Assembly (NCBI RefSeq): GCF_002729955.1
Contig: NZ_PBYA01000027.1
Span: 1 to 64,000 of the forward strand
Source: Salinisphaera sp.
GTDB taxonomy: Bacteria; Pseudomonadota; Gammaproteobacteria; Nevskiales; Salinisphaeraceae
DNA: 64,000 nt
Direction of reading: 5' to 3'
Shown here: positions 53,747 to 62,242 of the stretch, piece after piece
Layout of the letters: every line of letters begins with the position of its first letter
Position numbering within the stretch: the stretch's first letter is position 1
The notes under the pieces: generated by a model
What the model saw: the letters and a program-made list of their open reading frames with translations, nothing else
What the model was told of the DNA's origin: nothing
The model's database searches: none
Translations under genes and position numbers: made by a program

Positions 53747-55393
53747 TTGAAAGCATCGGATCTTTTTGTCCGCTGTCTCGAAGAAGAGGGAGTGGAGTAT
53801 GTGTTTGGCGTGCCGGGGGAAGAGAATCTCGACCTGATCGAGTCGCTGCGCGACAGCGATATCGAGCTGGTCGTCACCCGGCATGAACAGCACGCCGCCT
53901 TCATGGCGGCCACCTATGGGCGTCTGACCGGGCGCGCAGGTGTGTGTCTTTCCACGCTGGGGCCGGGCGCCACGAACCTGCTGACCGGCATTGCCTATGC
54001 CCAGCTCGGCGGTATGCCGGTGTTCGCGATCACGGGCCAGAAAGCACTGCGCGACAACCGTCAGGGCAAGTTCCAGCTCATCGATGTGGTCGATACGTTC
54101 AAACCGCTCACGAAGTGGAACTATTCGATCACCGATAGCGGCGTAATCCCGCGCTGCGTGCGGCATGCCTTCAAGGTGGCCGAGGCCGAACGCCCCGGCG
54201 CCGTGCACCTGGAGTTGCCCGAGGATATCGCCGGCGAAGAAATCGAACCCAGCGTGCCGCAACGCCGGGTCACGCTGCGTCGTCCCAACGCCGACGAACA
54301 GGCGACCGACCAGGCCGCGGAAATGATTCGGGCAGCGCGCCAGCCCATCATCATCTACTCGGCAGGGGCGAATCGAAAACGCATCACCGAGCAGCTGCAG
54401 GCGTTCGTGGAGGCCACCGGTCTGTTCGCGATTGGCACCCAGATGGGCAAGGGCGTGCTGGCGGACGATCACCCGCAGAGCCTGTTCTGCATGGGTATTC
54501 ACAAGCACGACTACGTTCACAGCGCCATCGACGAGGCCGATCTGGTCATCACGCTCGGCTACGACGTGGTCGAATATCCGCCCTCGGTCTGGAACGCGGA
54601 CAAGAGCAAGGACATTCTGCATATCGACTTCGTGCCGGCCGAGCCGGATGAGTACTACAGCCCCTCGCACGAAGTGCTGGGCGATATCTCCAATACCCTG
54701 CAGACCCTGCGCGCCCGCCTTGAGGGCACGCGGTTCGACGCCAGCCGTCTGGCGCGGCTGCGCGAATATGTCGATCAGCTGCTACATGCAAGTGAACCGG
54801 CAGACAGCTTTCCGCCCACGCCGCAACGCCTGGTCCGCGAAGTACGGCAGGTGATGGGCCGCCGCGACATCATCAGCCTGGACAACGGCATCTACAAGAT
54901 CTGGTTCGCCCGCATGTATCCGGCGTTCGAACACAACACCGTGCTGCTCGACAACGCACTGGCCAGCATGGGCGCCGGCCTGGCGGCGGCCATGGCCGCC
55001 AAGATGGTGCACCCGGACCGTCGCGTGCTGGCGATTTGTGGCGACGGCGGCTTCATGATGAACAGCCAGGACATGGAAACCGCGGTGCGCCTCGGCCTTG
55101 ATCTGGTCGTGCTCCTGGTACGCGACGACGGCTATGGCTTCATCAGCTGGAAACAGGCCGGGGCGGGCTTCGAGGACTTCGGCATGGGCTTCGGCAATCC
55201 GGATTTCGTTGCCTATGCACAGGCATACGGGGCCAGCGGCGTACGTCTCGGCCCCGAGGACGCGCTTCACGATGTGCTCGAACAGGCCTACGCACAGGGC
55301 GGTGTTGTCCTGATTGACTGCCCGGTCGACTATAGCGTGAACAAGGAACTCGATGTCGAGCACCATGTCGAGTCATCGGTGCTCGACGGATGA
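53747..55393 (+). CDS. alsS: Acetolactate synthase, AlsS-like
   Basis: A 548-residue thiamine-diphosphate enzyme joining two pyruvates to acetolactate. The N-terminal GVEYVFGVPGEENLDLIESL and RHEQHAAFMA (catalytic Glu), central segments and the cofactor motif GDGGFMMNSQDMETA are standard. A TTG at 53747, 6 bases after AGGGA, is the only well-placed start. No regulatory small subunit is adjacent, which fits the catabolic AlsS type rather than IlvB/IlvI. No acetolactate decarboxylase is nearby, so its pathway role is open. Confidence 0.88.
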   Translation: MKASDLFVRCLEEEGVEYVFGVPGEENLDLIESLRDSDIELVVTRHEQHAAFMAATYGRLTGRAGVCLSTLGPGATNLLTGIAYAQLGGMPVFAITGQKALRDNRQGKFQLIDVVDTFKPLTKWNYSITDSGVIPRCVRHAFKVAEAERPGAVHLELPEDIAGEEIEPSVPQRRVTLRRPNADEQATDQAAEMIRAARQPIIIYSAGANRKRITEQLQAFVEATGLFAIGTQMGKGVLADDHPQSLFCMGIHKHDYVHSAIDEADLVITLGYDVVEYPPSVWNADKSKDILHIDFVPAEPDEYYSPSHEVLGDISNTLQTLRARLEGTRFDASRLARLREYVDQLLHASEPADSFPPTPQRLVREVRQVMGRRDIISLDNGIYKIWFARMYPAFEHNTVLLDNALASMGAGLAAAMAAKMVHPDRRVLAICGDGGFMMNSQDMETAVRLGLDLVVLLVRDDGYGFISWKQAGAGFEDFGMGFGNPDFVAYAQAYGASGVRLGPEDALHDVLEQAYAQGGVVLIDCPVDYSVNKELDVEHHVESSVLDG

Positions 55394-55485
55394 ACGCATC
55401 CCTTTATCGCGGGATCGCCGTACCTCGGCCGTACCGCTGCCCGCCTTGTGCGGGGGCGGGGGCTGCGTGCGCGGCCGGGATCGGT

Positions 55486-55491
55486 TAGCAT
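55486..55491 (+). promoter_or_regulatory. Likely -10 of tRNA-Leu(UAG)
   Basis: TAGCAT matches four of six consensus positions 9 bases before the mature tRNA. The corresponding -35 (CTGCGT at 55463-55468) is weak. Confidence 0.35.
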
Positions 55492-55500
55492 AGCCGGCGC

Positions 55501-55587
55501 GCCGTCGTGGTGGAATTGGTAGACACGCTAGGTTTAGGTCCTAGTAGCCGAAAGGCTGTGGGGGTTCAAGTCCCTCCGACGGCACCA
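55501..55587 (+). tRNA. tRNA-Leu(UAG), CCA encoded
   Basis: An 87-base gene with acceptor GCCGTCG pairing with CGACGGC, a long variable arm (TAGCCGAAAGGCTG), T-arm GGGGGTTCAAGTCCCTC and encoded CCA. The anticodon loop TTTAGGT gives TAG at 55535-55537. Its 3' end borders the accessory catabolic cluster; leucine tRNAs are common integration sites. Confidence 0.97.
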
Positions 55588-55740
55588 TTAAGAACAGTCG
55601 ATTACGGGCTAAAACAGCACGTACGACGAGCAGGGTACGACATGGTTCGACTATGCGTGACCTGGCATGCCCCAAATATCCCCCAAATCATCAGCCGGTC
55701 ATTTCGCTGAACGCGAAGCGGTCGTCGTTGCGGTTCCCTA
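55588..55740. other. Repeat-bearing gap downstream of tRNA-Leu(UAG)
   Basis: A 153-base non-coding stretch, less GC-rich than its surroundings. It carries two short direct repeats: GTACGAC at 55621-55627 and 55635-55641 (14 bases apart), and CCCCAAAT at 55670-55677 and 55681-55688 (11 bases apart, one helical turn). This resembles the arm-site layout near integrase attachment sites, but no integrase gene is present. No U-run terminator for the tRNA is obvious. Confidence 0.45.
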
Positions 55741-57180
55741 CTAGCAACAGCCTGCCTGCTGATACCAGCGGCGCAGATGATTTTCGATCGACGGCCAAAC
55801 GTTCTGTAGATCGCGGCGATCGTGCCAGTGGCGCCGATACTGTTCGATAAGTTCGGCGTGGATCAGGTCCAGATCAAGATTCGCTAAACAGCCGTCGCGT
55901 ACCACGGGCTGTCCTGCTACCCATAGCTCCTTGATCTCGGCGGCCCGCGTGCGGGCAAAGAGTAAGCTCGACAGCGGATTGTCGACCAGGCAGTACTTCT
56001 GCATGGCGTCCAGATCCAGCAGCAGCCAGTCGGCGGGCTCGCCAATTGCAAGCATGCCGCTGCCGGGCGCGCCGATACAGTGCCGGCCATGACCCAAGGC
56101 GCTACGCAGCATGGCTTCATCACCGTTCCAGTCTTCGAAGCCTCGATCGGCGTGCAGCAACCGGGTAAGCCGCATCTCGCGAATCGCATCATCGTCCTGG
56201 TCGAGTGCTGATCCGTCCAGTCCGAGTGCGACCCGACAGCCGGCATCGAGCATTCGCCGCAGCGGCGCGATACCGGACCGCAAGGTCAAATTCGAGCTGG
56301 TATTGACCGCGATCGTCGTGCCCGATTCGGCGATGAGATCGAGCTCGTCGTCGCGTGCCCAGACACAGTGGGCCAGGGTCAGCCGCGGGCCGAGCAGGCC
56401 GATATCGGCCAGATGGCGAACGATGCCGTTCGGGTAATGCCGATCGGCCCAGTCGCGCTGATAGCGCGTTTCCAGCAGATGCATATGCACCCGCCGGTTG
56501 CTGTCGGCGCTGGCCTGGGCGATCGCTGCGAGCAGCGCATCCGAACACCACTGTACGCCGGTCGGCCCGTACTGCACGTCCAGCCCACGATCGGCTACGG
56601 CCTGGGCGCAGGCATCGACGCTCTTCAACATCGCCTCGATCGACTGCGTCGGGATACGAAAATAACGATCGGCAACACGACGGGTTTCAATATCCATCGA
56701 TTCACGAACTAACCTGTCATCGCCATAGAGCAGCGGATTGCGATCGCGCAGGCCGACCGCGAACGCCGCCCGAATACCGACGGTATCCGCCGCACGGGCA
56801 ACTTCTGCCACTTCGGTGGGTAGGTCGGTGAGTCCTTGGGCGCGCGTGCAGTGCATCATCACTGCGCCCGAGCCGCCAAGTGCCGCTCGACCGAAGCTGG
56901 CGCAGGCGGCGAGATAGGGGTCGATCGAGGGCGCGACCGCCAAGCGCAGCAGCCAGGTTTCGAGTGGCTGGTCGTGCGCGCCGAAGGCGAGCGTCGGCAG
57001 CGCTCGACCATGATCGTGTGCATTGGCGAAGCACGGCATGGCCAGCCGCCGCGGCCCCACGGGCTGGTTGGCCAGCGTCTCGATCGCGGTGATGCGCCCA
57101 TGCTCGTGGCCGATGCGCACAGGCCCGTCGCTTTCGCAAGCGGGCCCGAACAAGGCCTTTTGGGCTATGACTGCGGACAC
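55741..57180 (-). CDS. TRZ/ATZ-type amidohydrolase (probable heterocycle deaminase)
   Basis: A 479-residue metal-dependent hydrolase of the amidohydrolase superfamily. Metal and catalytic residues appear in order: AHDH (N-terminal HxH), HMHLLE, LAHCVW, and LGLDGSALDQDDD with the catalytic Asp. This pattern is that of cytosine, guanine and atrazine-type deaminases. No signal peptide is seen. It ends the leftward cluster, 3 bases downstream of a substrate-binding protein gene, so it probably acts on an imported ring compound. The exact substrate is unknown. Confidence 0.82.
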   Translation of the reverse strand: MSAVIAQKALFGPACESDGPVRIGHEHGRITAIETLANQPVGPRRLAMPCFANAHDHGRALPTLAFGAHDQPLETWLLRLAVAPSIDPYLAACASFGRAALGGSGAVMMHCTRAQGLTDLPTEVAEVARAADTVGIRAAFAVGLRDRNPLLYGDDRLVRESMDIETRRVADRYFRIPTQSIEAMLKSVDACAQAVADRGLDVQYGPTGVQWCSDALLAAIAQASADSNRRVHMHLLETRYQRDWADRHYPNGIVRHLADIGLLGPRLTLAHCVWARDDELDLIAESGTTIAVNTSSNLTLRSGIAPLRRMLDAGCRVALGLDGSALDQDDDAIREMRLTRLLHADRGFEDWNGDEAMLRSALGHGRHCIGAPGSGMLAIGEPADWLLLDLDAMQKYCLVDNPLSSLLFARTRAAEIKELWVAGQPVVRDGCLANLDLDLIHAELIEQYRRHWHDRRDLQNVWPSIENHLRRWYQQAGCC

Positions 57181-57183
57181 GGA

Positions 57184-58212
57184 CTAGGGCAGGCGCTGAT
57201 CGCGCGGCGGCAAGAAGCGATCGGTAAACACCTGATCGGCGCTGGGCGTACGCTCGAGATCGTAGAGATCGACGATCGTGTCGATGGATTTCGACAGCCT
57301 CTGTTTATCGACATCGCCGATACCAATCGCGCGGCTTTCATCGGAAACAATCAGACGCGTCATGGCGAAATCCAGGCGCTTGCGCTCGGCGCTGGCGTCG
57401 ATGAACGCCTCGCGGGCCTTGACCGCATCGATACCGGCTTGCGAGTCTGCGATGATGTCCTGCATGGCATGGTTGATCGCCGTGACCAGCCCTTCGACCG
57501 CGCCGGGGTGGTCGGCGATCATGGCCTGCGAGACCATCACGCCGTTGGAATAGATATTCAGCCCATTATCGCCATACGCAAACCAGCGGTAATCGGCGTC
57601 CGGATCCTTGCCCTGGGACACGAGATTCATATAACTGGTGACGTTGAACACGAGCGACGCGTCTACGTCACCACGATTAAGCAACTGTTCCTGCAACTGC
57701 GGCGCTACGTTGGTGATATGGACCGAATCGGTATTGATATCCGAAGCGTCGAGCATGGCCGGAAACAGCTTGGTCGCCGCGCTGCCAGCCGGCCCGCCAA
57801 AAGTATGGCCGGGAAAATCGGCCACCGACTGGATCGGGCTATCGGCCTTGGTCAGCACCGCGAACGGCGGCTGGTTGTAGATCTGATACACCATCACCGG
57901 CGCGGTATCGGGTGTTTTGGCCGCGGTTTGAATGATCGCGTTCATGTCCCCGAAACCGGCGTCATACGTGCCCGATAACACACGACTGACCGTGGCCGCT
58001 GAGCCTTCGCCCTGGTCGATGGTCACATCCAGACCGTTATCGGCGAAATAGCCGCGCTGCTGCGCGAGATAGAACGGGGCATGCACGCCCTGGATCTTCC
58101 AGTCCAGGGTGAAACGAACCGGCAGCTTCTCGGCCGCGAAAGCCGTCGCGCCAACCAGCGTTGCCGCAAGCATGGCCGCGCCGGTGAGTGTAGGTAGTAA
58201 ACGGTTTGTCAT
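57184..58212 (-). CDS. ABC transporter substrate-binding protein, NMT1/THI5-like (copy 1)
   Basis: A 342-residue periplasmic binding protein. A Sec signal ends ATAFAAE near residue 27. The fold start LPVRFTLDWKIQGVHAPFYLAQQRGYF is typical of the NMT1/THI5-like family that binds pyrimidines, sulfonates and related small molecules. AAGGAG precedes the ATG by the ideal distance. It follows the permease gene by 23 bases and resembles the second binding protein in this cluster, including a shared C-terminal LERTPS and RFLPP. Confidence 0.87.
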   Translation of the reverse strand: MTNRLLPTLTGAAMLAATLVGATAFAAEKLPVRFTLDWKIQGVHAPFYLAQQRGYFADNGLDVTIDQGEGSAATVSRVLSGTYDAGFGDMNAIIQTAAKTPDTAPVMVYQIYNQPPFAVLTKADSPIQSVADFPGHTFGGPAGSAATKLFPAMLDASDINTDSVHITNVAPQLQEQLLNRGDVDASLVFNVTSYMNLVSQGKDPDADYRWFAYGDNGLNIYSNGVMVSQAMIADHPGAVEGLVTAINHAMQDIIADSQAGIDAVKAREAFIDASAERKRLDFAMTRLIVSDESRAIGIGDVDKQRLSKSIDTIVDLYDLERTPSADQVFTDRFLPPRDQRLP

Positions 58213-58235
58213 AGCAGCTCCTTGGTAAGCGAAAA

Positions 58236-59024
58236 TCAGGCCAGCGGCGTGTCGGCGCCGCGCGATGCCCAGCCGCAGATACGGCGTTCGAGCAGCGAAA
58301 ACAGGCCATAGAGCACTACGCCCATCACCGCGAGTAGGAATAGGCCGGCGAACACCAGCGGCACATCGAAATTGGAAGTCGCGATCATCATCACGTTGCC
58401 AATACCGCGATTGGCGGCCACCGTCTCGGAGAGCACCGTGCCGACAAAGGCCAGTGTGATCGCCACCTTGAGCGCGGCGAACAGATACGGCATCGCACTC
58501 GGCAGGCTGATATTGAACAGAATCTCGCGGCGGCTGGCGCCGAGTGCCTTGAGCACGTCCTGTTGTTCCGGCGAGGTCGTGGCCAGCCCGGTCGCCACAT
58601 TGACCACGATCGGGAAGATACAGATCACGTACGAGGTTAGAATCGCCGGCACCGTGCCGCTGCCGAACCAGAGCACGAAGATCGGCACCACGGCGACCTT
58701 CGGGATCGAGGAGAATCCGACCAGCAGCGGATAGGCCGTGTCGTAGGCGATTCGGGATGACCCGACCACGGCGCCGAGAATCACGCCGGTGAGCACGCCG
58801 GCGGCAAAACCGACCATCGTGGTCATCAACGTCTGAATGATATGTGGCATGAGTGCCGGAAAACGCTCGACGAGCGTAACCAGTACCGCGCTCGGGCGCG
58901 GCAGCACGAACGGCGAGATCGAAAAAACAACGCAGGCCGCTTCCCAGAGTAGAAAGAAGCCGACGATGAATGCCAGCGATGCTGCACGCTGACGCGCCCG
59001 GGGGCCGAACAGAGTCGTTTTCAT
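58236..59024 (-). CDS. ABC transporter permease, SsuC/TauC/ThiX type
   Basis: A 262-residue inner-membrane permease with six hydrophobic segments. The cytoplasmic EAA loop DVLKALGASRREILFNISLPSAMP contacts the ATPase. Related permeases carry nitrate, sulfonates or thiamine-pyrimidine precursors. It overlaps the ATPase stop by 4 bases. One permease gene for two binding proteins implies either a homodimer shared by both or a second permease outside the window. Confidence 0.9.
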   Translation of the reverse strand: MKTTLFGPRARQRAASLAFIVGFFLLWEAACVVFSISPFVLPRPSAVLVTLVERFPALMPHIIQTLMTTMVGFAAGVLTGVILGAVVGSSRIAYDTAYPLLVGFSSIPKVAVVPIFVLWFGSGTVPAILTSYVICIFPIVVNVATGLATTSPEQQDVLKALGASRREILFNISLPSAMPYLFAALKVAITLAFVGTVLSETVAANRGIGNVMMIATSNFDVPLVFAGLFLLAVMGVVLYGLFSLLERRICGWASRGADTPLA

Positions 59025-59869
59025 GCCGCCGTGCTCCCCACGGCATTCGGGCCGTCGTGGGTGATCTTGGCACGCAGGCTCTGCATGAGCTCGACGAAAT
59101 CGTTGTCGTAGGTTCGATCGACGGTGCGCGGCCGGGCGAATTCGACCGCCCGGTCTTCGACGATACGCCCCGGTCGCGGGCTCATGATGCATATCCGCGA
59201 CGCCAGATAAGCAGCCTCGCGCAGGTCGTGGGTGACCAGCAGCACCGTGGGTTTCTTGTCCATCCAGAGGTTTTGCAGAATGCCCCACAGTTCTTCGCGG
59301 GTGAACTGGTCGAGCGCGCCGAAGGGCTCGTCGAGCAACAATACCCGGGGTTCGTGAATAAGCGCGCGACACAACGAGGCGCGTTGCAACATGCCGCCGG
59401 AAAGCTGCCAGGGGAATTTGTCGCCGAAACCGGTCAGCCCGACCTGGGCGAGCAGGGCGTCGGCACGTGCGCGATAGTCACCGTTCTTCTTGGCTCGGTA
59501 ATCGCCCTTGAAGGGAGACACGATCTTGAGCGGCAGCATGATGTTGTCGCGCACGCTCAGCCACGGCAGCATCGTGGCGTTTTGAAACGCGATGCCCACG
59601 CGTGCGGCGCGGGCCGAGATCTCGCGTCCGCCGACGAATACATACCCCTCGGAGGCCGGCAGTAGCCCGGCCGCGAGTTTGAGAATGGTCGACTTGCCAC
59701 AGCCGGACGGGCCCACGAGTGCGACGAATTCGCCGTCGCGCAGCGAGAGCGATGTCGTGGTCAGCGCGTGCGTGGCATGCGCGCCGTGGCCATAGGTCAC
59801 CGCCGTGTCTTCGAGCACGATCGCAGCGTTGTCGAAGCGGCCGGGCCTGGTCTGTGCAGCCGCGTTCAT
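59021..59869 (-). CDS. ABC transporter ATP-binding protein, SsuB/TauB type
   Basis: A 282-residue ABC ATPase. Walker A is GPSGCGKST, the Q-loop is AFQNATMLPW, the signature is LSGGMLQR, Walker B is VLLLDEPFGALD and the switch His is in VTHDLREA. An insertion with two GDYRAK-like repeats lies between the Q-loop and signature (SPFKGDYRAKKNGDYRARAD). The start overlaps the stop of the cyclic amidohydrolase gene by 4 bases, tying uptake and catabolism together. Confidence 0.92.
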   Translation of the reverse strand: MNAAAQTRPGRFDNAAIVLEDTAVTYGHGAHATHALTTTSLSLRDGEFVALVGPSGCGKSTILKLAAGLLPASEGYVFVGGREISARAARVGIAFQNATMLPWLSVRDNIMLPLKIVSPFKGDYRAKKNGDYRARADALLAQVGLTGFGDKFPWQLSGGMLQRASLCRALIHEPRVLLLDEPFGALDQFTREELWGILQNLWMDKKPTVLLVTHDLREAAYLASRICIMSPRPGRIVEDRAVEFARPRTVDRTYDNDFVELMQSLRAKITHDGPNAVGSTAA

Positions 59870-61311
59870 GATGCCGCCCCCGGCGCGCGCGCGAGTTCGG
59901 CGGCGAGCGTACGATCGGCGTTGCGGACATCGGCTGCGGGCATGTTCTGGATGCGCTTGACGTTGCGACCCTGGCCGCGCGCTTCGGCCACGAGCCGGCG
60001 ATCGCGCATGACGAATCGCCCGCCTACCAGCGTATGCACCGGCACCCCGGTCACCCGCATGCCGTGGAAAGGTGAGATGCGTGCATTCACCGAGTGCAGC
60101 ATGTTCTGGTCGATGGTTTCTGCACGCGCCATGTCCACGAGGGCGATATCGGCATCCGCGCCGACGCCGATCCGGCCCTTGGCCGGGTGCAAGCCCCAGG
60201 CCCGGGCCGGCGCGACCGACGAAATGCGCACGTAGTCGCACAGCGACAGCTGGCCGGCGTTGACCGAATCCAGCATCAGCGACATCTGGGTCTCGACGCC
60301 GGGGAAACCGCAGTCGGCATCCCAGATCACGTCGTTGTGTTTTTCTTCGGGCAAGTGCGGCGCATGGTCGGTGGCGATCATGTCCAGAGTGCCGTCGGCC
60401 AACCCGCGCCAGAGGGCGTCGCTGTCGTGAGCCTCGCGGACCGGCGGGTTCACGCGGATCACGCTGCCCAGGCGCGCATAGTCGTCGGTATTGAAGCGCA
60501 GATAATGCGGGCAGGTCTCGGCGGTGATATCGACGCCGCGCGCCTTGGCTTCGGCCATCGGACGCAGCTCGGCTCCCGACGAGACATGTAATACATGAAT
60601 CCGTGCGCCGGACCATTCAGAAAGAATCGCGGCGCGCGCAACCGCCTCGACCGCGACCACCGACGGCCGCGCGGCGACATGAGCCAGCGCATCGTTGCGC
60701 TGCGCGGCTTTCAGGCGTTCATAGCGCCAGGCCATGATCGAGGCCGTTTCGGCATGCAGCGACGTACGCAGCCCAAGCGGCGCGATACGTTCGAACGCCT
60801 CCAGCATCGCGCCGGTCGAAGGCGAGGGCAGGTTACCGAAGGTATTGCCCATGAAGCATTTGTAGCCAATCACGCCGGCTTCGGCGAGCGCTTCGAGCTG
60901 GTCGACGTTGTTCTCGGCGAGCAGACCGTACACGCCGAAATCCACGTAGGCATTGCTGTGGGCACGCTCGAGTTTGTCGGCGACGGCCGCGGGGTCGGCT
61001 GTCGGTGGGTGGGTGTTGGGCATTTCGAACACGGTGGTCGTGCCGCCCATCGCGGCCGCGGCCGTGCCGCTTTCCCAGGTTTCCTTGTAGTCGTAGCCGG
61101 GATCGCGAAAATGTACGTGTACGTCGATCGCGCCGGGCAGAAGATGCAGGCCACTCGCATCGAAGCGTTCGGTCGCGGCCGGCATGGTGTGGTCGGCGCC
61201 GACCGCCACGATCAGGCCGTTGTCGATCGCCACGCTTGCCGCGAACTGGTGCGTATCGGAAACGATCGTGCCGCCGTGAATGACGAGATCGACGGATTGT
61301 GGTTTGTTCAT
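59866..61311 (-). CDS. Cyclic amidohydrolase (allantoinase/dihydroorotase-like)
   Basis: A 481-residue metal-dependent ring-opening hydrolase. The metal motif DVHVHFRDPGYDYKETWESG, the likely carboxylated Lys in GYKCFMGNT, His residues in TSLHAET and VLHVSSG, and the catalytic Asp in ATDHAPH are all present. The family includes dihydroorotase, allantoinase, hydantoinase and dihydropyrimidinase. pyr genes are absent nearby, so a catabolic role is likelier than pyrimidine synthesis. The start at 61311 opens MNKPQSVDLVIHGG; a longer upstream frame is shadow sequence over the SDR gene. Confidence 0.88.
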   Translation of the reverse strand: MNKPQSVDLVIHGGTIVSDTHQFAASVAIDNGLIVAVGADHTMPAATERFDASGLHLLPGAIDVHVHFRDPGYDYKETWESGTAAAAMGGTTTVFEMPNTHPPTADPAAVADKLERAHSNAYVDFGVYGLLAENNVDQLEALAEAGVIGYKCFMGNTFGNLPSPSTGAMLEAFERIAPLGLRTSLHAETASIMAWRYERLKAAQRNDALAHVAARPSVVAVEAVARAAILSEWSGARIHVLHVSSGAELRPMAEAKARGVDITAETCPHYLRFNTDDYARLGSVIRVNPPVREAHDSDALWRGLADGTLDMIATDHAPHLPEEKHNDVIWDADCGFPGVETQMSLMLDSVNAGQLSLCDYVRISSVAPARAWGLHPAKGRIGVGADADIALVDMARAETIDQNMLHSVNARISPFHGMRVTGVPVHTLVGGRFVMRDRRLVAEARGQGRNVKRIQNMPAADVRNADRTLAAELARAPGAAS

Positions 61312-61322
61312 GCTGATACTCC

Positions 61323-62117
61323 TTAGAGCGCGGCCCAGCCGCCATCCACGGGCAGATCCACGCCGGTGATCTGGCGTGCGCGGGCACTGGCGAGAAACAG
61401 ACAGGCATCGGCGACGTCCGCGCTCGTGGACACGCGTGCAAGCGCATAATCGGCGGCGTGGCGGGCGGCCGCGTCTTCCAGGCTGATGCGTTCCCGCGCG
61501 GCGATATCGGCACAGACCTTGTCGCGAAAACGTGGGCCGTCGACCATGCCGGGGGCAACGGTGTTCACGTTGATGTTGTGGGCGCCCAGCTCCAGCGCGA
61601 AGCTTTTGGTGATACCGCGCAGTCCCCATTTGGAGGCAGAATAGGCCATGCGCCCCGCGCGCCCGCGCATCCCGAATGTGCCGCCGACGTTGACGATGCG
61701 ACCGGCTTTCTGCGCAATCATGCCGGGCGCCACCGCATGGATGGTGTTGAAACAACCGATCATGTTCAGATCCACGATCTGGCGAAATTCCTCAGCCGTG
61801 GTTTGGGTGCCGGTCTTGCCGATCGGCCCAGAGCCGCCGGCGATATTGACCAGCACATCGATTGCCCTGCCGTAGTGGGCGATCGCGGCCTGCACGGCAG
61901 CCTCCGTAGCCTCGGCATCGGTGATGTCGCAGCCCGCCACGAAGGCTTCGCTACCGCTCGTGCGGAGTTCGTCGGCCAGGCGTTCGACCGGCGCCGTATC
62001 GCGGGCGAGAAGTACCAGCCGTGCGCCGTGGGCGGCGAAGGCGCGCGTAATGACTTCGCCCATGCCCTTGGCGGGGCCGGTGAGGGCGACGATCTTGTTC
62101 TCGAGTTCCAGGTTCAT
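61323..62117 (-). CDS. Short-chain dehydrogenase/reductase with altered active site
   Basis: A 264-residue SDR. The NAD(P)-binding motif TGPAKGMGE, NIAG and the catalytic YSASK are present. The serine usually found 13 residues before the Tyr is Gly here (NVGGTFG in place of NVSS). The C-terminus ITGVDLPVDGGW is standard. The start at 62117 gives the common family opening LENKIVALTG. It lies 11 bases before the cyclic amidohydrolase gene in the same leftward operon, so a ring-reduction or alcohol-oxidation step is plausible, provided the enzyme is active. Confidence 0.88.
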   Translation of the reverse strand: MNLELENKIVALTGPAKGMGEVITRAFAAHGARLVLLARDTAPVERLADELRTSGSEAFVAGCDITDAEATEAAVQAAIAHYGRAIDVLVNIAGGSGPIGKTGTQTTAEEFRQIVDLNMIGCFNTIHAVAPGMIAQKAGRIVNVGGTFGMRGRAGRMAYSASKWGLRGITKSFALELGAHNINVNTVAPGMVDGPRFRDKVCADIAARERISLEDAAARHAADYALARVSTSADVADACLFLASARARQITGVDLPVDGGWAAL

Positions 62118-62242
62118 GTGTCGGTGTCTTGTTCGTTCGTGAGAGCGGATGGTGGGCGCGCGCGCCTCGCACCTCGCATGCAAGAATCGGGGCGCGTGTA
62201 TCGGGTCGTTTCAGATGCGAAATGCGCGAGCGCGCGAGGGGT
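62118..62242 (-). other. Gap between second binding protein and SDR
   Basis: A 125-base non-coding stretch, the largest break within the leftward catabolic cluster. It contains short GC palindromic segments (around 62226-62240) that could form a hairpin after the binding-protein gene, but no U-run and no clear promoter. Confidence 0.4.

Noticed and set aside
55394-55425. ATCCC/GGGAT hairpin after alsS as a terminator
   Set aside because: Five pairs only, with an 8-base loop and no following T-run.
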